DNA of 64,000 nucleotides from Hyphomicrobiales bacterium (lineage in GTDB: Bacteria > Pseudomonadota > Alphaproteobacteria > Rhizobiales > Xanthobacteraceae). A program made the position numbers and the translations under genes. Positions 1 to 8,092 of this stretch are shown piece by piece. The stretch is taken from the NCBI GenBank assembly GCA_017305595.1, contig JAFKKL010000006.1:14803-78802 (forward strand). Direction: 5' to 3'. A model generated the notes under the pieces. The model did no database searches and had not been told where the DNA came from. It saw only the letters and a program-made list of their open reading frames with translations. Positions within the stretch are counted from its first letter, which is position 1, and each line of letters opens with the position of its first letter.

Positions 1-559
1 TCGCGAAGTACTCGCGACGTTTTCGTGTGTTGGTACCGTGAGCCCGCAACCCGGCCGTCAGCCATATCTCGAAGCCGGAAACATCCAGGCAATCAAGAAG
101 ACGGTTGAGTCGCGACGCCACGAGTGTAACGGATTCAGGAGCTTGACCGGCGAGCTGCGAGAGGGCGTTCAGCAGCCGGCGAAGATCGGTCGGTTGAGGG
201 ATTCCGTGCAGGTATGTCAGCAATCCATCAAGCAGCGCCTGTGTGGCGGCACTGCCTGCCTCTCTGCCAATCCCGTGCAGCGACCCGGCAATAGCGATCA
301 GATCAGCAAGCGACCGGGCCTGCGGCCATCGCTCGGATAAATTTAGAAAAGTGCGAAGTGTAGGCGCACCGAGATTGAGTTCGAGCAAGCCGACAATTGA
401 CTCGCACCACGCCGCGACCTCAGCGGATGCCCCGCGAACTTCGATGCTGCGATGTGCCGCTATGAATGTCTGTTCAAGATCATCATATGGCCTGAGAAGA
501 AGCTGAAGCCGCCGCTCGGCACGAAAGCTGGACAATGAGGCAACCTGCGCGGCGGTCAA
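1..559 (-). CDS. NorD/CbbO-type VWA-domain protein, N-terminal part (cut by window edge)
   Basis: The minus strand stays open from the window edge to a TTG at 559, so about 186 residues of the N-terminus are present and the rest lies outside. The sequence is helical and leucine-rich and ends near the window edge in a W-x-x-x-GL stretch followed by basic residues and REYF. This resembles the N-terminal region of NorD/CbbO proteins, which carry a VWA metal-binding domain further on and work with a MoxR-type AAA ATPase. The partner ATPase gene ends 12 bases upstream in the same frame. No ATG exists in the visible part, and AGGG stands just upstream of the TTG, so TTG is the best start. The family call rests mainly on the pairing with the ATPase; the VWA domain itself is not visible. 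Confidence 0.6.
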   Translation of the reverse strand, partial: MTAAQVASLSSFRAERRLQLLLRPYDDLEQTFIAAHRSIEVRGASAEVAAWCESIVGLLELNLGAPTLRTFLNLSERWPQARSLADLIAIAGSLHGIGREAGSAATQALLDGLLTYLHGIPQPTDLRRLLNALSQLAGQAPESVTLVASRLNRLLDCLDVSGFEIWLTAGLRAHGTNTRKRREYFA

Positions 560-571
560 CGTATCACCCTG

Positions 572-1390
572 TTACGGTACGCACGCGGCTATGGCGTCGC
601 GTAGCACCCTTCGCACATCGATATCGTCAGTGAGGGGCGTCACCAGAGTGACCTCACACGCCTCGTCGATCACGATGCCTTGCCTGACAAGACGGCCGGC
701 ATTGATCAGCATGCGTGTCGATGCGCCTTCGTCCAAGCCTTGTCCTTTGAGGTTTCGGCTAAGCTCTGCGATCTTTACCAGCAGCTCAGCGACGCCGGCT
801 TTGACTTTTGCTTCACGTCGAACGATCTCGGTCTCGATCGGCATCTCCGGATAGCCGAAGTCGAGCGCAGCGAAGCGTTGTTTGGTGGATTCCTTCAAGT
901 CCTTGATCGCGCTTTGGTAGCCGGGATTGTAGGAGATGACGAGCTGAAAATCCGGATGCGCATGGACAAGTTCGCCACTTTTCTCCAACGGGAGAATTCT
1001 CCGATCGTCAGTTAACGGGTGGATTACGACGGTCGTGTCCTGGCGTGCCTCGACGATCTCATCGAGATAGCAGATTGCACCGCCACGAACGGCAGTCGTC
1101 AGTGGTCCGTCGCGCCATACGGTTCCTTCCGCGTCGAGCAGCCAGCGGCCGACGAGATCCGACGCCGTCATATCCTCGTGACATGCCACTGTGACCAGCG
1201 GCTTTCCGAGCCGCCATGCCATATGTTCGATGAAGCGGGTCTTGCCGCAGCCGGTCGGCCCTTTGAGCATCACCGGCATCCGATTGGCGTAAGCAGCCGC
1301 GAAGAGATCGATCTCTTGGCCGACAGCGCGATAGTAAGGTTCGTCGAGAAGGCGGTATTGATCGAGATCTGTCACTTCGTCGGGCATCAT
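572..1390 (-). CDS. MoxR-family AAA+ ATPase of the CbbQ/NirQ/NorQ/GpvN type
   Basis: This 272-residue protein has a Walker A motif GPTGCGKT at residues 44-51, a Walker B-like CYLDEIVEA, and a sensor segment with SYNPGYQ, in the order seen in CbbQ and NorQ. Family members form hexameric rings that, with a VWA protein, remodel or activate a target enzyme: CbbQO on Rubisco, NorQD on nitric oxide reductase. Here the pair follows the amidase gene, so the target could be the amidase or transporter, but that is inference. The Pseudomonas ami operon also has an ATPase gene (amiB) beside amiE. I chose the ATG at 1390 (ATG-ATG doublet); the frame is open to a TTG at 1444, but that would put a hairpin inside the gene. 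Confidence 0.85.
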   Translation of the reverse strand: MMPDEVTDLDQYRLLDEPYYRAVGQEIDLFAAAYANRMPVMLKGPTGCGKTRFIEHMAWRLGKPLVTVACHEDMTASDLVGRWLLDAEGTVWRDGPLTTAVRGGAICYLDEIVEARQDTTVVIHPLTDDRRILPLEKSGELVHAHPDFQLVISYNPGYQSAIKDLKESTKQRFAALDFGYPEMPIETEIVRREAKVKAGVAELLVKIAELSRNLKGQGLDEGASTRMLINAGRLVRQGIVIDEACEVTLVTPLTDDIDVRRVLRDAIAACVP

Positions 1391-1407
1391 ACGCGTCCAG
1401 GTTCGAA

Positions 1408-1440
1408 AGGAGGTTGGGCGGATTGTCCACCCAACCTCCT
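1408..1440 (-). promoter_or_regulatory. Intercistronic hairpin between amiE and the AAA ATPase gene
   Basis: Arms 1408-1418 and 1430-1440 are perfectly complementary over 11 bp around an 11-base loop. Read on the minus strand, the 5' arm begins AGGAGG, a perfect Shine-Dalgarno sequence, and the 3' arm ends CCTCCT. No T-run follows, so it is not a typical intrinsic terminator. It may protect the upstream mRNA 3' end or lower expression of the ATPase/VWA pair relative to amiE. Confidence 0.6.
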
Positions 1441-1450
1441 GCAATGGAGA

Positions 1451-2488
1451 TCAGCGATGTGCTGTCTTCTGGTTCGGCAAGCCCTCGATCGGGCATTCGT
1501 CGGTGCCGACGGTCGGACGCGTCATGGCTTCGACCATTTCGCGGGTGCCGTCCGGATCGGCGATCCACTTCTTGTAGAAATCATACGGACAGGAGGCGGC
1601 GCCGCGCGATCCGTCGCCGGAATTGATCATGCCGGTGTAGCCACGATGCACCAGTTTGAAGAGATGATTGTTAGACTGGCCGGTGCGCCGGGCATCGCGG
1701 ATCAGTGACGTTGACAGTTGCGCGAACTGGATGCCGTTCTCCTCGGTGCCGCATTCGCCCAGTGTCCGGCCGTCGAAGCCGACGATCGACGAATGGCCGA
1801 AGTAGGAATACACGCCATCGAACCCGGACGCATTCGCCACCGCGACGTAGCAATTGTTAGCCCAAGCCATCGCCTTGGCCATCAGAATCTGCTGCTCCTT
1901 GGCTGGATACATGTAACCCTGGCAACGCACGATCAATTCTGCGCCACGCATCGCGCAGTCGCGCCAGATCTCCGGATAGTTTCCGTCGTCGCAGATGATC
2001 AGGCTGATCTTGAGGCCTTTCGGACCCTCCGAAACGTAAGTGCAGTTGCCCGGATACCAGCCCTCGATCGGCACCCACGGCATGATCTTGCGATACTTCT
2101 GCACGATCTCGCCTTTGTCATTCATCAGGATGAGGGTGTTATACGGCGCCTTGTTGGGATGCTCCTCGTGCCGTTCACCGGTCAGTGAGAAGACGCCCCA
2201 CGTTTTCGCTTTGCGGCAGGCATCGGCGAAAATCTGGGTTTCTTCGCCGGGAACGCTGGAGGCGGTTTCGTACATTTCCTTGGAATCGTACATGATGCCA
2301 TGCGTCGAATATTCCGGGAAGATGACGAGGTCCATGCCAGGCAGACCGACCTTCATCCCCTCGACCATCGACGCGATGTTCCGTGCATTCGCCAACACCT
2401 CTGCTTTGGTATGCAGGCGCGGCATCTTGTAGTTCACGACAGCAACACCAACCGTGTCCTTGCTGCTTGAAATATCCCCGTGCAACAT
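1451..2488 (-). CDS. amiE: Aliphatic amidase AmiE
   Basis: AmiE (EC 3.5.1.4) hydrolyses short-chain aliphatic amides such as acetamide and propionamide to the acid and ammonia in the cytoplasm. The 345-residue protein matches the Pseudomonas aeruginosa enzyme (346 residues) as I know it almost end to end, including the N-terminal HGDISSS and NYKMPRLHT blocks. The nitrilase-superfamily residues fall at the same numbers: Glu59 (FPEYS), Lys134 (KYRKI), Glu142 (PIEGWYPG) and Cys166 ([13 protein letters not shown]). The start is the ATG at 2488, preceded by AGGAG at good spacing. It sits 51 bases after the last transporter gene and should be co-transcribed with it, so regulation is expected through the AmiR-controlled leader upstream of the importer genes. 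Confidence 0.97.
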   Translation of the reverse strand: MLHGDISSSKDTVGVAVVNYKMPRLHTKAEVLANARNIASMVEGMKVGLPGMDLVIFPEYSTHGIMYDSKEMYETASSVPGEETQIFADACRKAKTWGVFSLTGERHEEHPNKAPYNTLILMNDKGEIVQKYRKIMPWVPIEGWYPGNCTYVSEGPKGLKISLIICDDGNYPEIWRDCAMRGAELIVRCQGYMYPAKEQQILMAKAMAWANNCYVAVANASGFDGVYSYFGHSSIVGFDGRTLGECGTEENGIQFAQLSTSLIRDARRTGQSNNHLFKLVHRGYTGMINSGDGSRGAASCPYDFYKKWIADPDGTREMVEAMTRPTVGTDECPIEGLPNQKTAHR

Positions 2489-2539
2489 CTTCAGGCTCCT
2501 TGGGTTTGATGAGAGATGAGGTAATCGTGCGGCATCCGG

Positions 2540-3235
2540 TCAGACTGCCAGATGCCGTTGAATGAGACCGTCGGAGAGTTCGGAGATCATTCCGTTCGCC
2601 ACCACTCGTCCTTTCTCGAGAAATGCGAACCGGGTCGCGGCTCTTCGGGCGAAGGCGACGTTCTGCTCGACCAGGATCACGGTGATGCTGCGCTCCCGGT
2701 TGAGACGAATGATGACCTCCTCGATCTGTTCGACGATATTGGGCTGAATGCCTTCCGTCGGCTCGTCGAGCAGGATGACCTTTGGCTGCGCCAGCAGCGC
2801 GCGGGCGATCGCCAGTTGCTGCTGCTGTCCACCCGAGAGATTGCCGCCGTATCGCCGCATGAATTCCTTCAGCATCGGGAAGAGGTCGATCACCCAGCCC
2901 TCGAGGTCGTGGTCGCTCTCGCCCGCGGCGAAAGTCCCGAGCGTGAGATTTTCCTTCACCGTGAAACGCGGCAGGATTCCGCGGCCTTGTGGGACGTAAG
3001 CCACGCCCGCCTTGGCGCGGCGATGCGTTGGAAGAGGCGAGATATCCTCGCCATCGAGCATGATGGCGCCAGTGGCGCGATCCATCAGGCCGAGAATCGT
3101 GCGCATTAACGTGGTCTTGCCGACGCCGTTGCGGCCGAGTACAGCGAGAAACTCGCCGGCGCCAACCGCGAGATTGATGCCTTGCAGTGCGCGGCTGTTA
3201 CCGTAGAAGGCGTCGACGTGAGACATCTCAAGCAT
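2540..3235 (-). CDS. urtE: Branched-chain/urea/amide-type ABC transporter ATPase (UrtE/LivF class)
   Basis: A 231-residue ABC ATPase with Walker A GRNGVGKT, signature LSGGQQQQLAIARALL and Walker B ILLDEPTEG followed by IQPNIV, the wording typical of UrtE rather than LivF for leucine. It powers the importer together with the UrtD-type ATPase. The ATG at 3235 is preceded by GGGGAGG at ideal distance and overlaps the end of urtD by eight bases, which indicates translational coupling. Urt versus Fmd (short-chain amide) assignment rests on the neighbours: with amiE downstream, amides are at least as likely as urea to be the cargo. Confidence 0.9.
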   Translation of the reverse strand: MLEMSHVDAFYGNSRALQGINLAVGAGEFLAVLGRNGVGKTTLMRTILGLMDRATGAIMLDGEDISPLPTHRRAKAGVAYVPQGRGILPRFTVKENLTLGTFAAGESDHDLEGWVIDLFPMLKEFMRRYGGNLSGGQQQQLAIARALLAQPKVILLDEPTEGIQPNIVEQIEEVIIRLNRERSITVILVEQNVAFARRAATRFAFLEKGRVVANGMISELSDGLIQRHLAV

Positions 3236-3980
3236 TGGTGATGCCTCCCCGGCCAAGATAGGCCTTGCGCACGGCAGGATTGGCTTCGATCTCGCAGGCA
3301 GAGCCTTGCGCCAGAAGCTGCCCGAGATGCATTACCGAAATCACGTCGCCGATGGCTTTGACGAAGCCCATGTCATGTTCGACGACGATCAGCGTATGAC
3401 GGCCCTTGAGACGTAGAAACAGATCGGCTGTCTTGCGGGTTTCTTGCGCGGTCATGCCCGCGGTCGGCTCATCCATCAGGATCAGCGCTGCGTTCTGAGC
3501 GACGAGCATGCCGATTTCGAGCCATTGCGTCTGGCCATGCGACAGAAACGCGGCCGGCCTCTTCAGTTGGTCCGTCAGTCCGACAAGTTCGGCAAGTCGT
3601 TCCACCGCTTCGTCATCCGCCTGACGATGGCCGGGACGCAAATTGCTGAAGACGCCCGGATGCTGCGCACAAGCGACACGCAGGTTGTCGCTGACCGTCA
3701 GTTCGCGGAAGACACTCGGCACCTGAAATTTGCGCCCGATTCCGGCGCGCGCGATGCGATGTTCCTCAAGACCGTCGAGAACCGTGTCGTTGAAGACAAT
3801 CGATCCGGCCGACTGTTTGACCTTCCCGCAGATGAGATCGAGCGCTGTTGTCTTCCCGGCGCCATTGGGACCGATCAGACAGCGTAACTCGCCCTTGCTC
3901 ACATCGAGATTGAGATCGTTGAGCGCAAGAAAGCCGTTAAAGCTCACCGTCACGTTGCTCAGTTGCAGATACGGATTCAT
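3228..3980 (-). CDS. urtD: ABC transporter ATPase (UrtD/LivG class)
   Basis: This 250-residue ABC ATPase has Walker A GPNGAGKTT, a Q-loop region with GRKFQVPSVF (diagnostic of UrtD-type ATPases), signature LSHGQTQWLEIGMLV and Walker B LILMDEPTAGMT. The unusual SHGQ-x-QWLEI signature separates UrtD proteins from ordinary LivG. The frame stays open far upstream, but the real start is the ATG at 3980 with GGAGGG in front, overlapping the urtC stop by ATGA. It is the second nucleotide-binding subunit of the importer and acts at the inner face of the cytoplasmic membrane. Confidence 0.9.
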   Translation of the reverse strand: MNPYLQLSNVTVSFNGFLALNDLNLDVSKGELRCLIGPNGAGKTTALDLICGKVKQSAGSIVFNDTVLDGLEEHRIARAGIGRKFQVPSVFRELTVSDNLRVACAQHPGVFSNLRPGHRQADDEAVERLAELVGLTDQLKRPAAFLSHGQTQWLEIGMLVAQNAALILMDEPTAGMTAQETRKTADLFLRLKGRHTLIVVEHDMGFVKAIGDVISVMHLGQLLAQGSACEIEANPAVRKAYLGRGGITNA

Positions 3981-5116
3981 GCGCCGCCCTCCGTCTGTCC
4001 GATCCCGTGGACGCCGCGAAACGGGCGGAACGGACGTTGCCGGATCAGGGCCCATAGCGACGACACCAGCCCGGCCAGTCCCTTCGGCAGGAACAGCACG
4101 ATGAGGACGAACAATCCGCCCATTACGAGTGTCCATGTTTCGAGGAATGTCGCCGATTCCGACAGCGCGCCCTGGACGCCGGCAACGAGGATTGCGCCGA
4201 GCAAGGCACCGAGCAGGCTTTGGCGACCGCCGACCGCGCACCACACCACGACGGAGAGGCTGAGCTGCACGCCGAGAAAGGTCGGCGAGGCGAACTCCAT
4301 CACGATGGTGTAGAGCATGCCGGCTAGCCCGGCGATTGCAGCCGACAATGCGAAGGCGACGATCTGATAGGCGCCGACATCGTAGCCGAAATATCGCACG
4401 CGGCTCTCGTGATCGCGGATCGCCTGAATGATCAGTCCAGCTTTCGTGCGCGTAAAAGCATAGGCGCCGAGCAGCGCTGCGGCCATGCAAATCGTCACGA
4501 GGTAGTAGGTCGAGCGGCCATAGGCATCGAACGCGATTCCGAACAGCTCAAGTTGCGCGAGATCGGTGATGCCGTTGAAGCCGCCGGTGTACTGCTGCTG
4601 ATCGATAATGACGAGATTGAGCACCACCATCGCCGCCAGCGTGATGATGGCGACGTAAACGCCGGTGACGCGGCCGCGAAACATGAACCAGCCGAGCGCC
4701 GCCGCAACCGCCGCCGGGATCGCGATGCCGGCGAGGATCGCAAACGTTTGCGATTCGAACGGCCACCAGAACCATGGTAACTGAGCGACGTTGTTCCAGA
4801 CCATGAAGTCCGGCAATCCCTGCGGGCCGGTATGAACCGGCACCGTCTTTAACTTCAGCGTCATGGCCATGGCATAGGAGCCAAGGCCGAAACTCATGGC
4901 CTGGCCGAGATTGAGAATCCCCGCATAACCCCAGGACAGCGACAGCGACATCGCCAGCATGCCGAGCACCAGATAACGCGCCACCTTGTTGAGCAGGTAG
5001 TCGTTGTTGAGCAGCGCCGGCACCACGACGAACAGCGCGCAGACGGCGAGAATGGCGATCAGCTCCGCGCTGGGGCGATAGCGGGACATGGGATCGGCGG
5101 ACTTAGGTTGCATCAT
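3977..5116 (-). CDS. urtC: ABC transporter permease (UrtC/LivM class)
   Basis: A hydrophobic permease of about 379 residues with roughly ten membrane segments. It has the LivM/UrtC hallmark region WGYAGILNLGQAMSFGLGSYA near the N-terminus and TRTKAGLIIQAIRDHESRVRYFG (cytoplasmic loop that contacts the ATPase) in the middle. It forms the channel with UrtB. A GTG at 5134 overlaps the urtB stop, but the ATG doublet at 5116/5113 lies at good distance from a GGTGG and was preferred; the choice changes only six or seven residues. The basic C-terminal tail (RQRPFRPFRG) is probably cytoplasmic. Confidence 0.88.
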   Translation of the reverse strand: MMQPKSADPMSRYRPSAELIAILAVCALFVVVPALLNNDYLLNKVARYLVLGMLAMSLSLSWGYAGILNLGQAMSFGLGSYAMAMTLKLKTVPVHTGPQGLPDFMVWNNVAQLPWFWWPFESQTFAILAGIAIPAAVAAALGWFMFRGRVTGVYVAIITLAAMVVLNLVIIDQQQYTGGFNGITDLAQLELFGIAFDAYGRSTYYLVTICMAAALLGAYAFTRTKAGLIIQAIRDHESRVRYFGYDVGAYQIVAFALSAAIAGLAGMLYTIVMEFASPTFLGVQLSLSVVVWCAVGGRQSLLGALLGAILVAGVQGALSESATFLETWTLVMGGLFVLIVLFLPKGLAGLVSSLWALIRQRPFRPFRGVHGIGQTEGGA

Positions 5117-5133
5117 GATTTCTGAACCACCCA

Positions 5134-6003
5134 CTAGGCACGGACGCGTGTTGCAAACATGCCCTGGGGCCTGAACCGGATGAGCACGACGATTGCAAGG
5201 AGAACGGTCGCCTTGGCGACCGTGTCGTTCTGCAGGAATGCAATGACGCCTGACAGTTCGCCGAGCACGAAGGCGCTTGCTACGGTACCAACGAGACTCT
5301 GAACGCCGCCGAGGACGACCACCATAAAGGCATCGATCACGTAACCGGTGCCCATTTCAGGCGAGACGCTTTTTAGCGGAGACACCAGCGCGCCCGCGAG
5401 GCCGGCGAGCCCTGCGCCGTATGCGAAGGTGAGGCCGTAGATGCGCCGGGCATTGACGCCGAACGAGGCGGCGACCGATCGATCCTGAATGATGGCGCGC
5501 AGCTTCATGCCGACCGTGGTTCGGTTCATCAGAAGCCAAGTCGCAGCGAAGAGGACGAGCGAAGCCGCCAACAGAAAGATGCGATAGAGCGAGATCTGAA
5601 CGCCGAGAACGTCTGCGCTGTTCGACAGAATTTCCGGCATTTTGACGTAGCGCAGCTCGCCGCCGGCGGTCAGGCGCACTGCTTGTTGCAGCATGATGCC
5701 GACGCCCCAGGTGGCGAGAATAGTGTCGAGCGGTCGATTGTTCAGGAAACTCAGCACGAAACGTTCGATCAGCCATCCGAAGGCAGCAACCAGAATGAAG
5801 ATCGGGACCAGACTGGTCAGCAATCCCATTCCGAACTGAACTTGCAGGAACCAGGCCGTGTAGGCCCCCAGCATGACGAACTCGCCGTGCGCGAGATTGA
5901 TGATGCCCATCGCACCATAGATGATCGAAAGACCGATCGCGACGAGCAGCAGGATGGAGCCGATGCTGAGGCCGGTCAGAAACTGCTGGATGAATTGGTC
6001 CAT
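5134..6003 (-). CDS. urtB: ABC transporter permease (UrtB/LivH class)
   Basis: A 289-residue membrane protein with the LivH-type start (FLTGLSIGSILLLVAIGLSIIYG) and the conserved MGIINLAHGEFVMLGAY block. Some urea UrtB proteins carry an extra periplasmic N-terminal domain; this one does not and has LivH size, which is compatible with an amide (Fmd-like) importer. The frame is open to 6054, but the ATG at 6003 (protein start MDQFIQQ) has GGAG upstream and fits the family start. Its stop touches the next gene, and it lies 64 bases after urtA. Confidence 0.87.
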   Translation of the reverse strand: MDQFIQQFLTGLSIGSILLLVAIGLSIIYGAMGIINLAHGEFVMLGAYTAWFLQVQFGMGLLTSLVPIFILVAAFGWLIERFVLSFLNNRPLDTILATWGVGIMLQQAVRLTAGGELRYVKMPEILSNSADVLGVQISLYRIFLLAASLVLFAATWLLMNRTTVGMKLRAIIQDRSVAASFGVNARRIYGLTFAYGAGLAGLAGALVSPLKSVSPEMGTGYVIDAFMVVVLGGVQSLVGTVASAFVLGELSGVIAFLQNDTVAKATVLLAIVVLIRFRPQGMFATRVRA

Positions 6004-6067
6004 TCGCCAATGCTCCGCATAGCGTGACGCACCGGACGTGCGACTGTGCCGCACGTCCGGCGTTGCG

Positions 6068-7318
6068 TCAGTTTTGAACGACGAGACCTTTTTCGCTGCA
6101 CACCTGCCCGGGATAGGCTGCGTAGGGCAGGGGCTTTAGCCAATCCTTGGCCTGCACGAGAATCTTGAACTGACCGTCCGATTGCGCCTGGGCGATCTTC
6201 GGCCACAGCCATGTGTGCAGATTATCTGGCTCGATGCGGACCTTGCCTTGTGGCGCCAGGGTTTCCTGTCCTTTCACGGCGTCGCGGATGTTCGGCGGCG
6301 TGATATCGCTGACCGCAAGCTTTTCAACTGCTTGCTTGAAGAGATGGATCTGGAAGTAGCAGGCCTCGGAGACGAAGTGGGTCACCTTGTCTGCGCCCCA
6401 CCGCTTCTTGTAGGCGGCCACGAACTTTTCGTTTTCCGGTGACTTGTAAACCATGAAATAGGGTGCGGAGGTGAAGTGGCCGGCGGCCGCTTCGCCACCC
6501 ATCGCTGCGACTTCGTTTTCCGACGTCGTCAAGCTCGCCATCGGCATCTTCTCGGGATCGAGGCCAGCAGCATGATACTGCCGATGCAGCGCCACCACGG
6601 AATCGCCGACCACTGTGGAGAAGATGACGTTCGGCTGCGTCGATTTGAACTTGTTGATGACCGACGAGAACTCGGAATGCCCTAGCGGAACGTATTCTTC
6701 CGCGACGACTTCGCCGCCGTATTTCTGGAGCAGCTTCTTGCAGTAATTGTTCTCTTCTTTCGGATAGATGTAGTTCGATCCGATCAGGTAGAACTTCTTG
6801 CCGAATTTATTGATCAGCCAGGGGATAAATTCGTCCTGCTGTTGATTGGGAACGGCGCCGGTGTAGATCACGTTCTTGGAGCACTCGCGGCCTTCGTAGA
6901 GTGTCGGATACCAATAGAGGTTGTGCTGACGTTCGAAGACCGGCAGCACCGCTTTGCGGCTCGCCGACGTGTAGGAGCCAAATACGCTGACACACTTGTC
7001 GCCGACGACGAGCTTGCGTGCCTTGTCCGCGAAGGTTGCGGGATCTGATGCAGGATCTTCCACCACCGGAACGATCTTCATGCCTTTGATACCGCCGGAC
7101 GCGTTGATCTCTTCTATCGCCAGCAGCGTCGCCTTGTTGAGCGATTCCTCGATGATCGCCGTTGTGCCGGTGAGTGAAAACAGCACGCCGACCTTGATTT
7201 CTCCGGCCGCGGCCGAAGCGAGATCCGCATTCTTGATCCAGATGTGTGGAAAGCCCGCGCTCGCAAAAGCGCCGAATGCTGCGGTGTTCCTAATGAGTTG
7301 TCGCCGCGTCAGTTTCAT
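6068..7318 (-). CDS. urtA: Amide/urea-type periplasmic binding protein (UrtA/FmdD/AmiC family), Tat-exported
   Basis: A type 1 periplasmic binding protein of 416 residues. The N-terminus has a twin-arginine signal (KLTRRQLIRNTAAF followed by a hydrophobic stretch), so the folded protein should be exported by Tat. The body carries IKVGVLFSLTGTTAIIE, YWYPTLYEG, VIYTGAVPNQ, GSNYIYPKE and NVIFSTVVGDS, all shared with the cytoplasmic sensor AmiC encoded two genes upstream. It should capture a short-chain amide or urea and deliver it to UrtBC. The ATG at 7318 has AGGGG six bases upstream; the ATG at 7324 lies too close to it. This is the first gene after the leader terminator. Confidence 0.9.
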   Translation of the reverse strand: MKLTRRQLIRNTAAFGAFASAGFPHIWIKNADLASAAAGEIKVGVLFSLTGTTAIIEESLNKATLLAIEEINASGGIKGMKIVPVVEDPASDPATFADKARKLVVGDKCVSVFGSYTSASRKAVLPVFERQHNLYWYPTLYEGRECSKNVIYTGAVPNQQQDEFIPWLINKFGKKFYLIGSNYIYPKEENNYCKKLLQKYGGEVVAEEYVPLGHSEFSSVINKFKSTQPNVIFSTVVGDSVVALHRQYHAAGLDPEKMPMASLTTSENEVAAMGGEAAAGHFTSAPYFMVYKSPENEKFVAAYKKRWGADKVTHFVSEACYFQIHLFKQAVEKLAVSDITPPNIRDAVKGQETLAPQGKVRIEPDNLHTWLWPKIAQAQSDGQFKILVQAKDWLKPLPYAAYPGQVCSEKGLVVQN

Positions 7319-7333
7319 TTCCATCCCCTGTTG

Positions 7334-7387
7334 AAAAACAAAAAAGCCCTCCCGATGCGCGCAGTACGCGAGCATTGGGAGGGCTTT
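7334..7387 (-). terminator. Intrinsic terminator in the leader upstream of the importer-amidase genes
   Basis: Arms 7343-7353 and 7377-7387 pair perfectly over 11 bp (GGGAGGGCTTT against AAAGCCCTCCC), with a further short inner stem (ATGC/GCAT). On the minus strand the hairpin is followed by six T, one G and five T. It stands 16 bases before the urtA start codon, so it should abort transcription unless overridden. Position and strength fit a conditional terminator controlled by AmiR. Confidence 0.92.
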
Positions 7388-7405
7388 GTTGCCGATGTTA
7401 AAGTT

Positions 7406-7442
7406 GGCGGCAGTGTCGCCGCCGATCCCCTCTATTGGGGAT
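7406..7442 (-). promoter_or_regulatory. Two tandem hexaloop hairpins, candidate AmiR (ANTAR) binding RNA
   Basis: Read as minus-strand RNA, the first hairpin pairs 7437-7442 with 7425-7430 (6 bp) around the hexaloop AAUAGA and begins at the last base of the amiR stop codon. One base later the second pairs 7418-7423 with 7406-7411 (6 bp) around the hexaloop GACACU. A pair of small hexaloop stems upstream of a terminator is the architecture recognised by ANTAR proteins. The loops do not carry the usual A1/G4 pair in full: the first has A1 but A4. A third short option, GGC-AACAAA-GCC (7382-7393), would overlap the terminator arm. Confidence 0.6.
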
Positions 7443-8092
7443 TAATGTTGCTGATCGTAGCCAAGCAATTCGAACGAGTCAACTATCGCCGCGGCTACAG
7501 CGCTTGTTGAGACGCGACGATCCATCGCTTGTCGTCGAATGAAACTGTAAGCTTCGTTCTCCGCCATGCGTCGCGTTGTCATCAGGATCGCTTTCGCACG
7601 CTCCACGGTGCGCATCGATCTTAGATTTTCATCGAGACGTTCGATCTTAGCGCGCAGACGTTGCTCATAGCGGAACTGACTTCGCGCGAGCACAAGACTC
7701 GCAACCACGGCGTTGCCGCTGAAGGGCCGTGACAGAACGGCTTCCGGCGTTGCATGAGCCAGGGCTTCGACCTGAATCGGGTCGCCGTTCGGCAGGATGA
7801 CGACGAGCGCCGAGCGCGCATCGCCGGGAATCCACGGCAATCGTCGCGCGAGATCGGGCGCATATTCGCAATAGACGACGTCTGCGTCGCCCGGAATCGT
7901 CTCGGGCATTGGCCAGGTCTGGCGCGCGCGTATTCGTAAGCGCTGCAACTCGCGCACCAGAAACGCGATCTGATCATCAAGCGGCGCGACCACTACAACC
8001 GTTAATCCGTTCAGTTCCTGGACGACGGATTTGTGATCACCCACAACGTTTTCCACTTTCACCTTGGGCTTGCTGAGATCACTCATCGTCAT
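7442..8092 (-). CDS. amiR: ANTAR-domain transcription antiterminator AmiR
   Basis: A 216-residue protein with a degenerate receiver-like N-terminal half, a short helical linker (LRAKIERLDENL) and a C-terminal ANTAR domain (roughly residues 155-210: RAKAILMTTRRM, EAYSFIRRQAMDRR). In Pseudomonas, AmiR is held inactive by AmiC; amide binding releases it to bind the leader RNA and stop termination. The gene overlaps amiC by ATGA, as expected for partners made together. The terminator it would control lies just downstream. Relative to P. aeruginosa AmiR there is an extra N-terminal segment of about 20 residues. Confidence 0.93.
   Translation of the reverse strand: MTMSDLSKPKVKVENVVGDHKSVVQELNGLTVVVVAPLDDQIAFLVRELQRLRIRARQTWPMPETIPGDADVVYCEYAPDLARRLPWIPGDARSALVVILPNGDPIQVEALAHATPEAVLSRPFSGNAVVASLVLARSQFRYEQRLRAKIERLDENLRSMRTVERAKAILMTTRRMAENEAYSFIRRQAMDRRVSTSAVAAAIVDSFELLGYDQQH

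Noticed and set aside
2540..7318. True urea importer (urtABCDE) feeding a urease
   Set aside because: No urease genes are present in the window; amiE and the AmiC/AmiR pair point to amides. Urea as an additional cargo is not excluded.
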